The translations under genes were made by a program, and so were the position numbers. Shown in pieces: positions 1 to 6,306 of a stretch of 11,418 nucleotides of DNA. Position 1 is the first letter of the stretch; each line of letters starts with the position of its first letter. Under the pieces are notes generated by a model, which was not told the origin of the DNA, did no database searches, and was given only the letters and a program-made list of their open reading frames with translations. This DNA is from an uncultured Lachnospiraceae bacterium. Lineage in GTDB: Bacteria; Bacillota; Clostridia; Lachnospirales; Lachnospiraceae. Where the stretch lies: positions 1 through 11,418 of the forward strand of contig CAJUJG010000057.1 of assembly GCA_910586715.1 (NCBI GenBank), given 5' to 3'.

Positions 1-64
1 TGGCACTTTGGGAAGATGTATTCATTTTGGGTTTACATTTTGCGGAAACTCAAGGATACAAGTC

Positions 65-93
65 TTGAAATTTGGCGGTTTTTGTGGTATACT
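65..93 (+). promoter_or_regulatory. Near-consensus sigma-70/sigma-A promoter facing right
   Basis: A -35 box TTGAAA lies at 65-70 and a -10 box TATACT at 88-93, with a spacer of exactly 17 bases. A TG at 85-86 forms an extended -10 element. Transcription would start near 100, immediately before the hairpin at 102-137, so the product would be an RNA of about 40 bases unless it reads through. No plus-strand gene follows. The boxes are seen in the sequence; activity is inference. Confidence 0.5.
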
Positions 94-101
94 AAAGCTG
101 T

Positions 102-137
102 AAAAAAAGAAACGGCAAAATCACCGTTTCTTTTTTT
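102..137 (-). terminator. Perfect 14-bp intrinsic terminator hairpin, usable from both sides
   Basis: Arms at 102-115 and 124-137 are perfectly complementary over 14 bases (GAAACGG core plus a run of seven A paired with seven T), with an 8-base loop. Read on the minus strand, the hairpin ends in seven U, 18 bases after the acetyltransferase stop codon. It therefore closes the protease-acetyltransferase unit. Read on the plus strand it also ends in seven U, so it should stop leftward and rightward transcription alike. Confidence 0.85.
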
Positions 138-155
138 AATCTTCTTACATATCTC

Positions 156-575
156 TCAAACCGACTTCTTCATCCAAACATGAGGACACCCTTGCTCCTC
201 CTCAATCTCCCCAAATGCCGTGTACCCTAATTTCTCATAAAATGCCGAAGCCGTACACTGCGCATGCAGAGCAAGCTGCGCCTGTCCCGTCTTCTGCACA
301 TACTGCTCTGCCTCCCGCACAATCAAAGAACCAAGCCGTTCCCCGCGATGCTCCTTCAAAACCGCAAGCCTGCCAAGAATATAAGATGCACGTTCCTCGT
401 TCCAAAACACACGGCATGTTCCCACAGGCACACCTGCATTATCAAACACCACAATATGTACCGCCGACGCGTCGGTCTCGTCAAACTCGTCCCGAAATCC
501 TTGTTCCTTTACAAACACCGCCTCCCGGATTTCCTTCGCACATTCCGGAAACTGCTCATATGCTATTATTTTCAC
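156..575 (-). CDS. GNAT family N-acetyltransferase (YjcF/ElaA-like)
   Basis: Probable cytoplasmic acetyl-CoA-dependent N-acetyltransferase of 139 residues; the substrate cannot be told from sequence. I chose the GTG start at 575 because GGAGG (583-587) sits 7 bases upstream; the longer frame to 647 would overlap the preceding gene and has no such site. The N-terminal part (about residues 17-45: VFVKEQG, then D/E-rich, then H40) resembles the YjcF/ElaA subgroup. The acetyl-CoA loop is the HRGERLG segment at residues 76-82, following the LGRLAV strand. AFYEKLGY at 111-118 is the typical C-terminal GNAT motif. It lies 55 bases downstream of the CPBP protease gene, probably in the same transcript, and is followed by a strong terminator. 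Family placement is confident, function is not. Confidence 0.85.
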   Translation of the reverse strand: MKIIAYEQFPECAKEIREAVFVKEQGFRDEFDETDASAVHIVVFDNAGVPVGTCRVFWNEERASYILGRLAVLKEHRGERLGSLIVREAEQYVQKTGQAQLALHAQCTASAFYEKLGYTAFGEIEEEQGCPHVWMKKSV

Positions 576-630
576 AATATAACCTCCACATCTGTCCTCC
601 GTTTCCGCATTCGTCACACACCGTTTTAGC

Positions 631-1326
631 TTATTGCCAAAAAACAAAAACAGGCAGTGCCACAGATGTCAATACATCATAAAGCCCATGCGCAATCATC
701 AGCGGAACAAGACTCTTATTTTTTGATTTATAAAAATACAGGCACAACAGCGCCGTATTCACCGCAATACTGTAAAATTCCCCAAACACAAACCGCAGTG
801 GAAACAAATGCACCGCATAAAACAGCAAACCATTCATCCCCACGCAAACGACCCGCGATTTGCACAGCGCCTGCGTCTTATGCAGGATAAACCCGCGAAA
901 CATCAACTCTTCCACGACACCTACGCACAGAAAACAGTATAGCGACATCCCAATCATAAAACCCCGGTCAGGCGCCATCGCAAATGCGGAATAATCCATT
1001 CCCATAAGAAGCAACGGAATCTGCTGCGCCGCAAACATGCAGCAACCCAGCAGTAATCCTTTCGGTATATCCCAAAACACGGGCTTTTTCAGACCAATAT
1101 CACAAAGCCGCTGCTTATCCGCTTTCACCACCCAAAAAACGGTAACCGCAAGCTGGAAAAAATACGCCAAAGCGCCAAGCAAAAGCCCCCCTGTATCAAT
1201 CAAAGATACCACATAAGTACACCATACCATAAAAAGAACGTATCCCGCAAGCTCAATAAATGCCATTCGCTTTTCTTTTACCGCAGTAATTCTTTCTTCA
1301 CCGTTTTTCTCTTCTCGTTTCTTCAT
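631..1326 (-). CDS. CPBP family intramembrane metalloprotease (CAAX protease/Abi type)
   Basis: Polytopic membrane protein of 231 residues from the start chosen here. Conserved CPBP motifs are visible: the glutamate pair with arginine in VVEELMFRGF (E139, E140, R144), a histidine in the next helix (H173 in YAVHLFP), and H213-x3-D217 in IAHGLYDV. These residues are known in the family to form the metal-dependent active site inside the membrane. Members process prenylated or other membrane peptides; in Firmicutes some confer bacteriocin self-immunity. The ATG at 1326 has AAAAGGAGG (1337-1345) 10 bases upstream. An ATG at 1335 is only 1 base from that site, and the open frame up to 1515 lacks a ribosome binding site and is rich in Trp/Cys/Arg, unlike a real N-terminus. 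An acetyltransferase gene follows after 55 bases. The substrate is unknown. Confidence 0.85.
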   Translation of the reverse strand: MKKREEKNGEERITAVKEKRMAFIELAGYVLFMVWCTYVVSLIDTGGLLLGALAYFFQLAVTVFWVVKADKQRLCDIGLKKPVFWDIPKGLLLGCCMFAAQQIPLLLMGMDYSAFAMAPDRGFMIGMSLYCFLCVGVVEELMFRGFILHKTQALCKSRVVCVGMNGLLFYAVHLFPLRFVFGEFYSIAVNTALLCLYFYKSKNKSLVPLMIAHGLYDVLTSVALPVFVFWQ

Positions 1327-1612
1327 CGTTTCCATTCCTCCTTTTCGAAACCAAACCATTTCCCGGTTCAGAAAAAGAGTACCATATCCTGTCGGTTGCA
1401 CACTACCAAACAATGCTTCCATACCGTCAACCGGCAGTTGCACTATCCGAAACCAACGCTTTCCCGCCGACACCCAACAAAAACAACCCCTCAAAAACCA
1501 ATGTTCAACTGACATTTATAGTTTTCGGCGGGGTTGTTTAAAATTCTGCTTTGCAGTATCCGTGCTTTTAATATTAAATTATAAATTAAAGTGATAGTTC
1601 AGCCTTTTTGTA
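1327..1612. other. Intergenic region between pectate lyase and CPBP protease genes with competing inverted repeats
   Basis: No supported gene lies here. On the minus strand, the segment at 1539-1525 can pair with either of two downstream segments: 1490-1481 (10 perfect base pairs, AAACAACCCC with GGGGTTGTTT) or 1470-1463 (8 perfect base pairs, CCCGCCGA with TCGGCGGG). The two pairings share bases and cross each other, so only one can form at a time. Nearer the lyase stop, an AT-rich stretch (1568-1594) and a weak 4-bp hairpin (1546-1556) followed by AATTTT may slow transcription. I could not find a convincing promoter for the protease gene. Confidence 0.4.
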
Positions 1613-4162
1613 TCAGTCAATTGCATAATGAATACTGCCGTTTGTGACGCCTGCATACTTACTGCACCACGTCTTGGCGTCCGCAGCATTTCTTACGTTA
1701 TACGAATAATTGTTAGACGGTCTAAAGGAAGTAGCGCCTGTTTTCAAAGAAGATATATCATATGAGAGAACAGATCCCACATCTGTAAAACCGCCGACAC
1801 CCTTGTCGTCCACAACAGCGCCTGTATGACTGCCTGCCGCAAAGTAGTTATTTTCAGAGTAGATATTTGCTCCCGTGTACGGTGTATAACCTAAATTAAA
1901 ATCATAGATATAGTTGTTGTATGCATGAAAATAACCATACCGCATAAGTCCCGGAGCTCTTGTGAGTACACCATGGAAATAATTGTTGCAAATCGTCATA
2001 CGGGGATAGCCGTCGTACGTGCCGACACCGTCTTCCTCCGGATATCCGAGAATCAGCCCGTATTTATGGTTCATAAAAACACAGCCTGTTACGGAAACAT
2101 AGTCCGCCTTAAGCCCCACATAAAGGTGCTTATCAACATCACTAGAGGTCAATGCGCTATGTCCCATGAAGGAACAGTGATCAAGCCAAAAGTTATTGCC
2201 GCTGCTGATATACATTTGAATATCATCGTTTGCATTCTTATCGGCATCATGCTGAAACGTGATATTTTTGAAGATAACATTTCCCGTATTGCTTGTACAT
2301 CTGAAATGAATGTTATTTAAGGTATTGGCTGTAAAGGAACCAATGATTGTCTTATTTGACCCTACAAAAATCTTCGTCAGGTCTGATTTTGAAATATTAC
2401 CGTTGATAACAATCGTATAAGGTGTTGCGCCTGCGCAATATTTGGAAAGACTGTCGAAATCCGAAACCGTAACGGTTGCGCCGAACAGTCCTCCCGTAAT
2501 GGAAGCCTTCATGTTTTTATTCATGTTGTAGCACTTGCCGGCAAATCCTTCCGCACCGTATGAATTGATATAAAACATGTGTGCCGACGCACCGGAATAT
2601 GTGCCAAGAACAAGCTTTTCGTTATTCACGATAATAGACAGGTTTGTATTCGCACGGTTTGAAATTCTGTATGAAAGCCCGCTTCCGTTGCAGTCCGTAT
2701 TTACGGCATCCATCTTCCAATATTGTGCAGTGGCGCCTGTTTTGCCCGTTGCCACAAGTGCCGCACCGGACGCCGCATTGTTATCCGCAGGTGCAAGGAC
2801 ATATCCGGTCTTTGCATTTACAATCATGTATTTGCCGCTTCCGTCATTCATCAGCACCCACTGATTAAATGTCGATGACGTGCTGTTGAGTGAGACTGTT
2901 CCTTTGCCTTCGGGCGCAGTAATAAACTGATTGTTGTATGTGCTCATAAACTGTATTCTCTGCATTGCATAGCTCGTATCGCAGGAAACAGTCGTGTCGG
3001 AAGTGTCCGGATTGGAACCAGGCCACTGTGCAACTTCAAAATACCAAATCTGATTATCCGCTCCCCTGTTCGTATATTGAAGGACATTGGCACCGCTTTG
3101 CGTGCTCTTCCTTTCCACATCAAGACAGCTTTCCTGATTTGTTACCTTTGTGGTAATCGCATAACCGTCCCCGGACTTTACAAAGCCAAACTGCTGTGCG
3201 GAATAGCCGTTATTCTCCCAAATCTGAATATTGGCACCGTTATCTGCACTGCCGTATGCCACGTCAAGCGAAATGCCGCCTGTCATATCCGTTGCAGGGT
3301 GAAGTCTGTAGGTTCCGTCAGAGCAAAGCTCCGGTATCCAACGCTGACCAAGGCTTCCCGTTCCGGTTGCCTGTATGACATTCGCGCCGTTTGATGCGGA
3401 ATCATTCTCAACAGTCAGGTACATGCCGCTGTTTTTATTTTTAATATAATAGATGTTGCCAGCCGTTGGCGTTTCGCCCTTTGTGACAGTGGCTGCCGTT
3501 TCCTTTGACACGGAAGCAGACAAATCGTCTGCGTCAGATATATTCTCTGAATCAGACGAACGATCCGGTTCTGTTGCATAATCCGTCTCCGATGTTTGTG
3601 GCCATTGTGCTTCCTCAAAAAACCATATCTGATTATCTGATTCATTGTTTGTCCACTGTATCACATTGGCGCCGCTTTCAGTGCTAAAATCCAACACGTC
3701 AAGACAGCTCTCCTGCCCTGTCACTTCCGTGGTGATACTATATCCGTCCCCGGATTTTACAAGACCAAACTGCTGTGCCGTACACCCGTTATTCTCCCAA
3801 ATCTGAATGTTTGTACCGTCTTCCGTGCTGCCGTTTGCCACATCAAGCGAAATACCGCCTGTCAGGTCTGTTGCGGGGTGAAGTCTGTAGGTTCCGTCAG
3901 AGCATAACTCCGGTATCCAGCGCTGACCAAGGCTTCCCGTTCCGGTTGCCTGTACAACGTTCGCGCCGTTTGATGCGGAATCATTCTCAACAGTCAGGTA
4001 CATGCCGCTGTTTTTGTTTTTAATGTAGTAAATATTACCGCTTGTTGGAGTAACCGCGGCTGCGTGCGTCACGAGCTCAGTCGCAGGCAAACCTGCAATG
4101 ATGTACACAACACACATGAAAACCGATAAGAGTTTTGTAAAAAAATTTCCTGTTGTCTTCAT
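1613..4162 (-). CDS. Secreted pectate lyase (PL1) with N-terminal ricin-type lectin repeats
   Basis: Exported polysaccharide lyase of 849 residues that probably cleaves polygalacturonate by beta-elimination outside the cell. The ATG at 4162 follows AAAGGAG by 7 bases. Residues 1-36 are a signal peptide (KLLSVFMCVVYIIAGLPA core, then a THAAA cleavage region). Ricin-type trefoil domains lie at about 40-188 and 233-381 and are nearly identical. A Ser/Thr/Asp/Glu-rich linker (189-232) separates them. A third, divergent trefoil-like module spans about 398-535. The catalytic beta-helix covers about 543-849. Its PL1 landmarks are NKTIIG (603-608), WLDH (659-662), and RAPGLMR followed by G743, H746 and NN (749-750). 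R735 or R741 of the R-x-P-x-x-R motif should hold the catalytic arginine. Y681 stands where classic pectate lyases have an aspartate calcium ligand, so a pectin lyase or atypical activity is possible. I see no sortase or dockerin signal. Confidence 0.92.
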   Translation of the reverse strand: MKTTGNFFTKLLSVFMCVVYIIAGLPATELVTHAAAVTPTSGNIYYIKNKNSGMYLTVENDSASNGANVVQATGTGSLGQRWIPELCSDGTYRLHPATDLTGGISLDVANGSTEDGTNIQIWENNGCTAQQFGLVKSGDGYSITTEVTGQESCLDVLDFSTESGANVIQWTNNESDNQIWFFEEAQWPQTSETDYATEPDRSSDSENISDADDLSASVSKETAATVTKGETPTAGNIYYIKNKNSGMYLTVENDSASNGANVIQATGTGSLGQRWIPELCSDGTYRLHPATDMTGGISLDVAYGSADNGANIQIWENNGYSAQQFGFVKSGDGYAITTKVTNQESCLDVERKSTQSGANVLQYTNRGADNQIWYFEVAQWPGSNPDTSDTTVSCDTSYAMQRIQFMSTYNNQFITAPEGKGTVSLNSTSSTFNQWVLMNDGSGKYMIVNAKTGYVLAPADNNAASGAALVATGKTGATAQYWKMDAVNTDCNGSGLSYRISNRANTNLSIIVNNEKLVLGTYSGASAHMFYINSYGAEGFAGKCYNMNKNMKASITGGLFGATVTVSDFDSLSKYCAGATPYTIVINGNISKSDLTKIFVGSNKTIIGSFTANTLNNIHFRCTSNTGNVIFKNITFQHDADKNANDDIQMYISSGNNFWLDHCSFMGHSALTSSDVDKHLYVGLKADYVSVTGCVFMNHKYGLILGYPEEDGVGTYDGYPRMTICNNYFHGVLTRAPGLMRYGYFHAYNNYIYDFNLGYTPYTGANIYSENNYFAAGSHTGAVVDDKGVGGFTDVGSVLSYDISSLKTGATSFRPSNNYSYNVRNAADAKTWCSKYAGVTNGSIHYAID
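3020..4045 (-). repeat. In-gene tandem duplication of a lectin domain (unit 579 bp)
   Basis: Two copies of the ricin-type lectin coding segment, about 4045-3599 and 3466-3020, are offset by 579 bases, exactly 193 codons. The similarity is visible in the DNA: a 56-base stretch at 3381-3436 recurs without change at 3960-4015. The encoded domains match nearly residue for residue over their first 70 positions and diverge more toward their C-terminal thirds. The duplication looks recent or kept homogeneous by recombination. Such repeats can also expand or contract. Confidence 0.85.
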
Positions 4163-4203
4163 AAAACATCTCCTTTAACAAAAAATTGACAATTTCTAAA
4201 ATA

Positions 4204-4231
4204 ATATTAACATACAAGCTTTAACTGTCAA
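4204..4231 (-). promoter_or_regulatory. Promoter of the pectate lyase gene
   Basis: On the minus strand, a consensus -35 TTGACA (4231-4226) is followed after 16 bases by TAATAT (4209-4204), preceded by TG one base earlier as an extended -10. The start of transcription would be near 4197, giving a leader of about 35 bases that carries the AAAGGAG site. No catabolite-response (cre) element matching the usual consensus was found nearby by eye. Confidence 0.65.
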
Positions 4232-4361
4232 CATTTGTAAAAGGAAAAGACGGAATTTGGTACAAAATAGCAATTGTCTTTTGTCATATTTGCATATAAT
4301 TTTATGTGCTTTGATAAAACTTAAACATAAAAACAGTTCTATTTGCACAAAAAAAATTGTA

Positions 4362-4389
4362 AATGGTACATAAACAAAATTGTACCATT
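4362..4389. repeat. 8-bp perfect inverted repeat upstream of the pectate lyase promoter
   Basis: AATGGTAC (4362-4369) and GTACCATT (4382-4389) flank a 12-base spacer. On the minus strand a T-rich stretch (ACAATTTTTTTT) follows, so this may be a second, weak terminator behind the secreted-protein gene. It lies about 130 bases upstream of the pectate lyase -35 box, so it could also be an operator for that gene. It is part of a 323-base gene-free, AT-rich interval (4163-4485) that otherwise holds the lyase promoter and the terminator near 4430. Confidence 0.35.
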
Positions 4390-4424
4390 GCCCCCCGTTC
4401 TTTATAATCTAAGATTTTTATATT

Positions 4425-4443
4425 AAAAAGGGAGCATCGCTCC
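4425..4443 (-). terminator. Intrinsic terminator of the HAAS-PadR-secreted protein locus
   Basis: On the minus strand, GGAGC-GAT-GCTCC (4443-4431) is followed by C and five T (4429-4425). It lies about 40 bases after the stop codon of the secreted-protein gene. The 3' arm ATGCTCCC (4437-4430) can also pair over 8 positions, one of them G-U, with GGGAGTAT at 4476-4469, giving a longer alternative hairpin with the same T tract. Either form would end transcription at the same place. Confidence 0.6.
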
Positions 4444-4485
4444 ATAATCAAAATTTAGTTATTTTTCAATACTCCCTTCTAACTA

Positions 4486-5019
4486 TTAAAATGTATTACC
4501 ACCTTCACTTACCCTTATCATCACAGAAAAATCAGTAGTATTACCGATAGGATTTTTTGCGGTAAAAGAAAATGATACATATGCATAATTATTAAACAAA
4601 GCTCCATATTTTCCTTTACCCGATGTAGTTTTCTTGTTCGAAATAGTTACATTTGAAGGTACACCAGATACATCGCCTGATATTCTACTGACATTTACAT
4701 CGTCATCTCCCCATGAAAAATATCCTTTAGCATAATAAGTCATTACCTTTTCACTACTTGTATTTTTATCCCAAGTATAGGTTTTTTCATTTTTATACCA
4801 TCCATTACCACTTTTGTCGTAAGGAGTGATGCCCTCTTGTCCTGCTGCGAAATATGTCTTTTCCACAACAGTATACCCATTCTCATCTTCATATGTACGA
4901 ACTTGTATTGGTTCTCCAAAATCAATGTCTTCATTCTGTTCAGCCGCATATATTTCATGCGAAGGAAACAGAAATACCAATAATGCGAGCGATAAAACTA
5001 TACTTATAATTTTTTTCAT
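4486..5019 (-). CDS. Small secreted protein of unknown family
   Basis: I do not recognise this gene. It encodes 177 residues with a clear signal peptide: MKK, a hydrophobic core (ISIVLSLALLVFLF, residues 5-18), then a likely cleavage after IYA or YAA near residue 26. The mature part of about 150 residues has no cysteine and no membrane segment. It is rich in Tyr, Asn, Ser, Thr and Gly, with an acidic N-terminal stretch and alternating beta-type segments (for example YAYVSFSFTA at 145-154, FSVMIRV at 164-170), which suggests a compact all-beta exported domain. The ATG at 5019 follows AGGAGG by 7 bases; an in-frame TTG at 5055 lacks such a site. It is the last gene of the HAAS-PadR locus and is followed by a terminator, so it is probably the regulated output. 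A toxin, a bacteriocin-like product or an envelope protein are all possible; none is shown by sequence. Confidence 0.75.
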   Translation of the reverse strand: MKKIISIVLSLALLVFLFPSHEIYAAEQNEDIDFGEPIQVRTYEDENGYTVVEKTYFAAGQEGITPYDKSGNGWYKNEKTYTWDKNTSSEKVMTYYAKGYFSWGDDDVNVSRISGDVSGVPSNVTISNKKTTSGKGKYGALFNNYAYVSFSFTAKNPIGNTTDFSVMIRVSEGGNTF

Positions 5020-5039
5020 GTTATTACCTCCTATTACAA

Positions 5040-5069
5040 AATATAAATTCCACAAAGTTTCTCTATCAA
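5040..5069 (-). promoter_or_regulatory. Possible internal promoter before the secreted-protein gene
   Basis: On the minus strand, TTGATA (5069-5064) and TATATT (5045-5040) are separated by 18 bases. Transcription would begin near 5033, just upstream of the AGGAGG site, leaving a very short leader. It is a plausible but weaker match than the promoter at 6278-6306. Confidence 0.3.
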
Positions 5070-5094
5070 ATCAGCACATCGGCATCAGCTCCTT

Positions 5095-5406
5095 TCAATC
5101 AATCCCTATTTGTTTCACTATATTCTGCAATTCCTTCCAGTCCCGTACCGAAGAATTTAAGTCACGGATTCCGAAATCCGTAATCCGATAATATTTCCGT
5201 TTGGGACCCAATGACTCTTTCCCAAAATAAGTCTCTGTTTTGCCTTCTTTGTTTAATCTGCGAAGAATGGCATAGAATGTGCTGTCATTGACATCTGTAA
5301 AAACCTTCCGCATTTCCTGCATCAGCGTATAACCATAATAATCGCTTTGCGAAAGCTTTTTTAACAGACACATTTCCAAAATCCCTTTTTTAATCTGCGC
5401 GTCCAT
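5095..5406 (-). CDS. PadR family transcriptional regulator
   Basis: Cytoplasmic winged-helix DNA-binding protein of 103 residues, the size of the short PadR subfamily that lacks a long C-terminal domain. The signature is clear: KKGILEMCLL at 6-15, DYYGYTLMQEM at 22-32, the recognition-helix region STFYAILRRL at 42-51 followed by EG, and the wing GPKRKYYRIT at 67-76. PadR proteins usually bind as dimers to palindromic operators and repress. I chose the ATG at 5406 because the protein then starts with the usual MDAQ and has AAGGGTG about 9 bases upstream; a GTG at 5418 in the same frame is an alternative. Its start overlaps the end of the HAAS membrane gene by 17 bases, implying translational coupling. 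The 27-base palindrome over the locus promoter is its likely operator (inference). Confidence 0.92.
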   Translation of the reverse strand: MDAQIKKGILEMCLLKKLSQSDYYGYTLMQEMRKVFTDVNDSTFYAILRRLNKEGKTETYFGKESLGPKRKYYRITDFGIRDLNSSVRDWKELQNIVKQIGID

Positions 5407-6226
5407 TTTGTTTTTCACCCTTATTTCCCAATGTCATTATGTAAATAATACTGGAAAACAGAACACTAAGCAATAAGGGAAGCGGAAAATAATGGATATT
5501 GTCAAATACCGTAAGATTTCCTAAATACTGCTGATAGAAAACCGCACAGCAAATCAGACCAACCGACTGGATAAAGATGCCAAACATCAACCATTCCGCT
5601 TTGAAAAACACTGCAAGACAATACACTGCAATTATAATATAAGGAACCACATACAGGACAGCAACAAATTGAACAGCAGATGCAACTGTATGAAGGGTAT
5701 TCTGTAAACCCGCCATTTTAATATAAGCAGGAACGCCAATATACATAACATACAATAAAATAATGAGTGACAGAAAGCAAAAAAATTGAAAACAAATCCA
5801 TCTTGTTACCTGTTTTTTTGTCACAGGAAGGATACCAAACAAACACAGATTGCCACTTGTAAACCACATCAATATGATTGATGCGAATACCAATACGCAG
5901 ACAACCGCTTGCCGATTGATATTCTGTTGTCTTTCCCAAGCAAGAAAAAATATTCCGATAAAAAAAATAAGTGGTATCAGAAAAAATAAAATCCTTCGAA
6001 AAAAACGAATCCTGTCAACTGATTGTGATGGATTTGACTGCTTTATGCTTCTCGCAAATTCTTTTGGTGTCCCCAAGTTTTTTAAGATAGAATTTTGTGC
6101 AGATTCTTCCGTTTGGGTATCATCAAAATACATAGCCGTATCAACCAAAATATCACGAATTTCCGAAAAAAAGAATCCTTGCATAAATAATTCGTTCTTT
6201 AGTTGAATCAAATAACGGTTCCTCAC
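5390..6226 (-). CDS. HAAS-domain (DUF1700-like) polytopic membrane protein
   Basis: Membrane protein of 278 residues starting at GTG 6226, with GGAGG 6 bases upstream. The cytoplasmic N-terminal part (about 1-65) resembles the HAAS alpha-helical signalling domain (HAAS = HTH-associated alpha-helical signalling): an amphipathic helix, a YFDD segment at 33-36 and LGTPKEFA at 51-58. Proteins with this domain are typically encoded beside PadR regulators, as here, and are thought to pass a membrane signal to the PadR partner. About six transmembrane segments follow, near 78-97, 107-133, 144-164, 183-208, 213-232 and 249-266, with a short basic-polar tail. No transporter or enzyme motif was seen. 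It is the first gene of the locus and ends inside the padR coding region. The order sensor then PadR is the reverse of the arrangement I consider usual. Exact family and ligand are unknown. Confidence 0.8.
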   Translation of the reverse strand: MRNRYLIQLKNELFMQGFFFSEIRDILVDTAMYFDDTQTEESAQNSILKNLGTPKEFARSIKQSNPSQSVDRIRFFRRILFFLIPLIFFIGIFFLAWERQQNINRQAVVCVLVFASIILMWFTSGNLCLFGILPVTKKQVTRWICFQFFCFLSLIILLYVMYIGVPAYIKMAGLQNTLHTVASAVQFVAVLYVVPYIIIAVYCLAVFFKAEWLMFGIFIQSVGLICCAVFYQQYLGNLTVFDNIHYFPLPLLLSVLFSSIIYIMTLGNKGEKQNGRAD

Positions 6227-6277
6227 AGCGCACCTCCCTCCGTTTCGCAGACCGAAAAAACAATTTCCTTTGATACT

Positions 6278-6306
6278 ATTATATATAACTACTGTTTATT
6301 AGTCAA
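6278..6306 (-). promoter_or_regulatory. Near-consensus promoter of the HAAS-PadR locus
   Basis: On the minus strand, TTGACT (6306-6301) and a perfect TATAAT (6283-6278) are separated by 17 bases. Transcription would start near 6271, giving a leader of about 45 bases before the GTG start. It lies in the 128-base gap after the YitT gene, so the locus can be expressed separately from the housekeeping run upstream. Confidence 0.75.

Noticed and set aside
576..647. Longer acetyltransferase start at 647
   Set aside because: It would overlap the protease gene and lacks a ribosome binding site; GGAGG sits 7 bases before the GTG at 575, where the family similarity begins.
215..682. Plus-strand open frame of 155 codons opposite the acetyltransferase
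   Set aside because: It is rich in Pro, His and Thr, has no family resemblance or ribosome binding site, and lies antisense to a clear GNAT gene.
1327..1515. In-frame extension giving the CPBP protease 63 more N-terminal residues
   Set aside because: There is no ribosome binding site at the upstream ATG, the amino acid content is unlike a real N-terminus, and a strong AAAAGGAGG site precedes the ATG at 1326.
1546..1556. Hairpin after the pectate lyase gene as its terminator
   Set aside because: The stem is only 4 base pairs and the following AATTTT is weak, so it does not support a terminator call.
1925..2320. Plus-strand frame of 131 codons opposite the lyase catalytic domain
   Set aside because: It is antisense to the conserved PL1 motifs and shows no independent coding signal.
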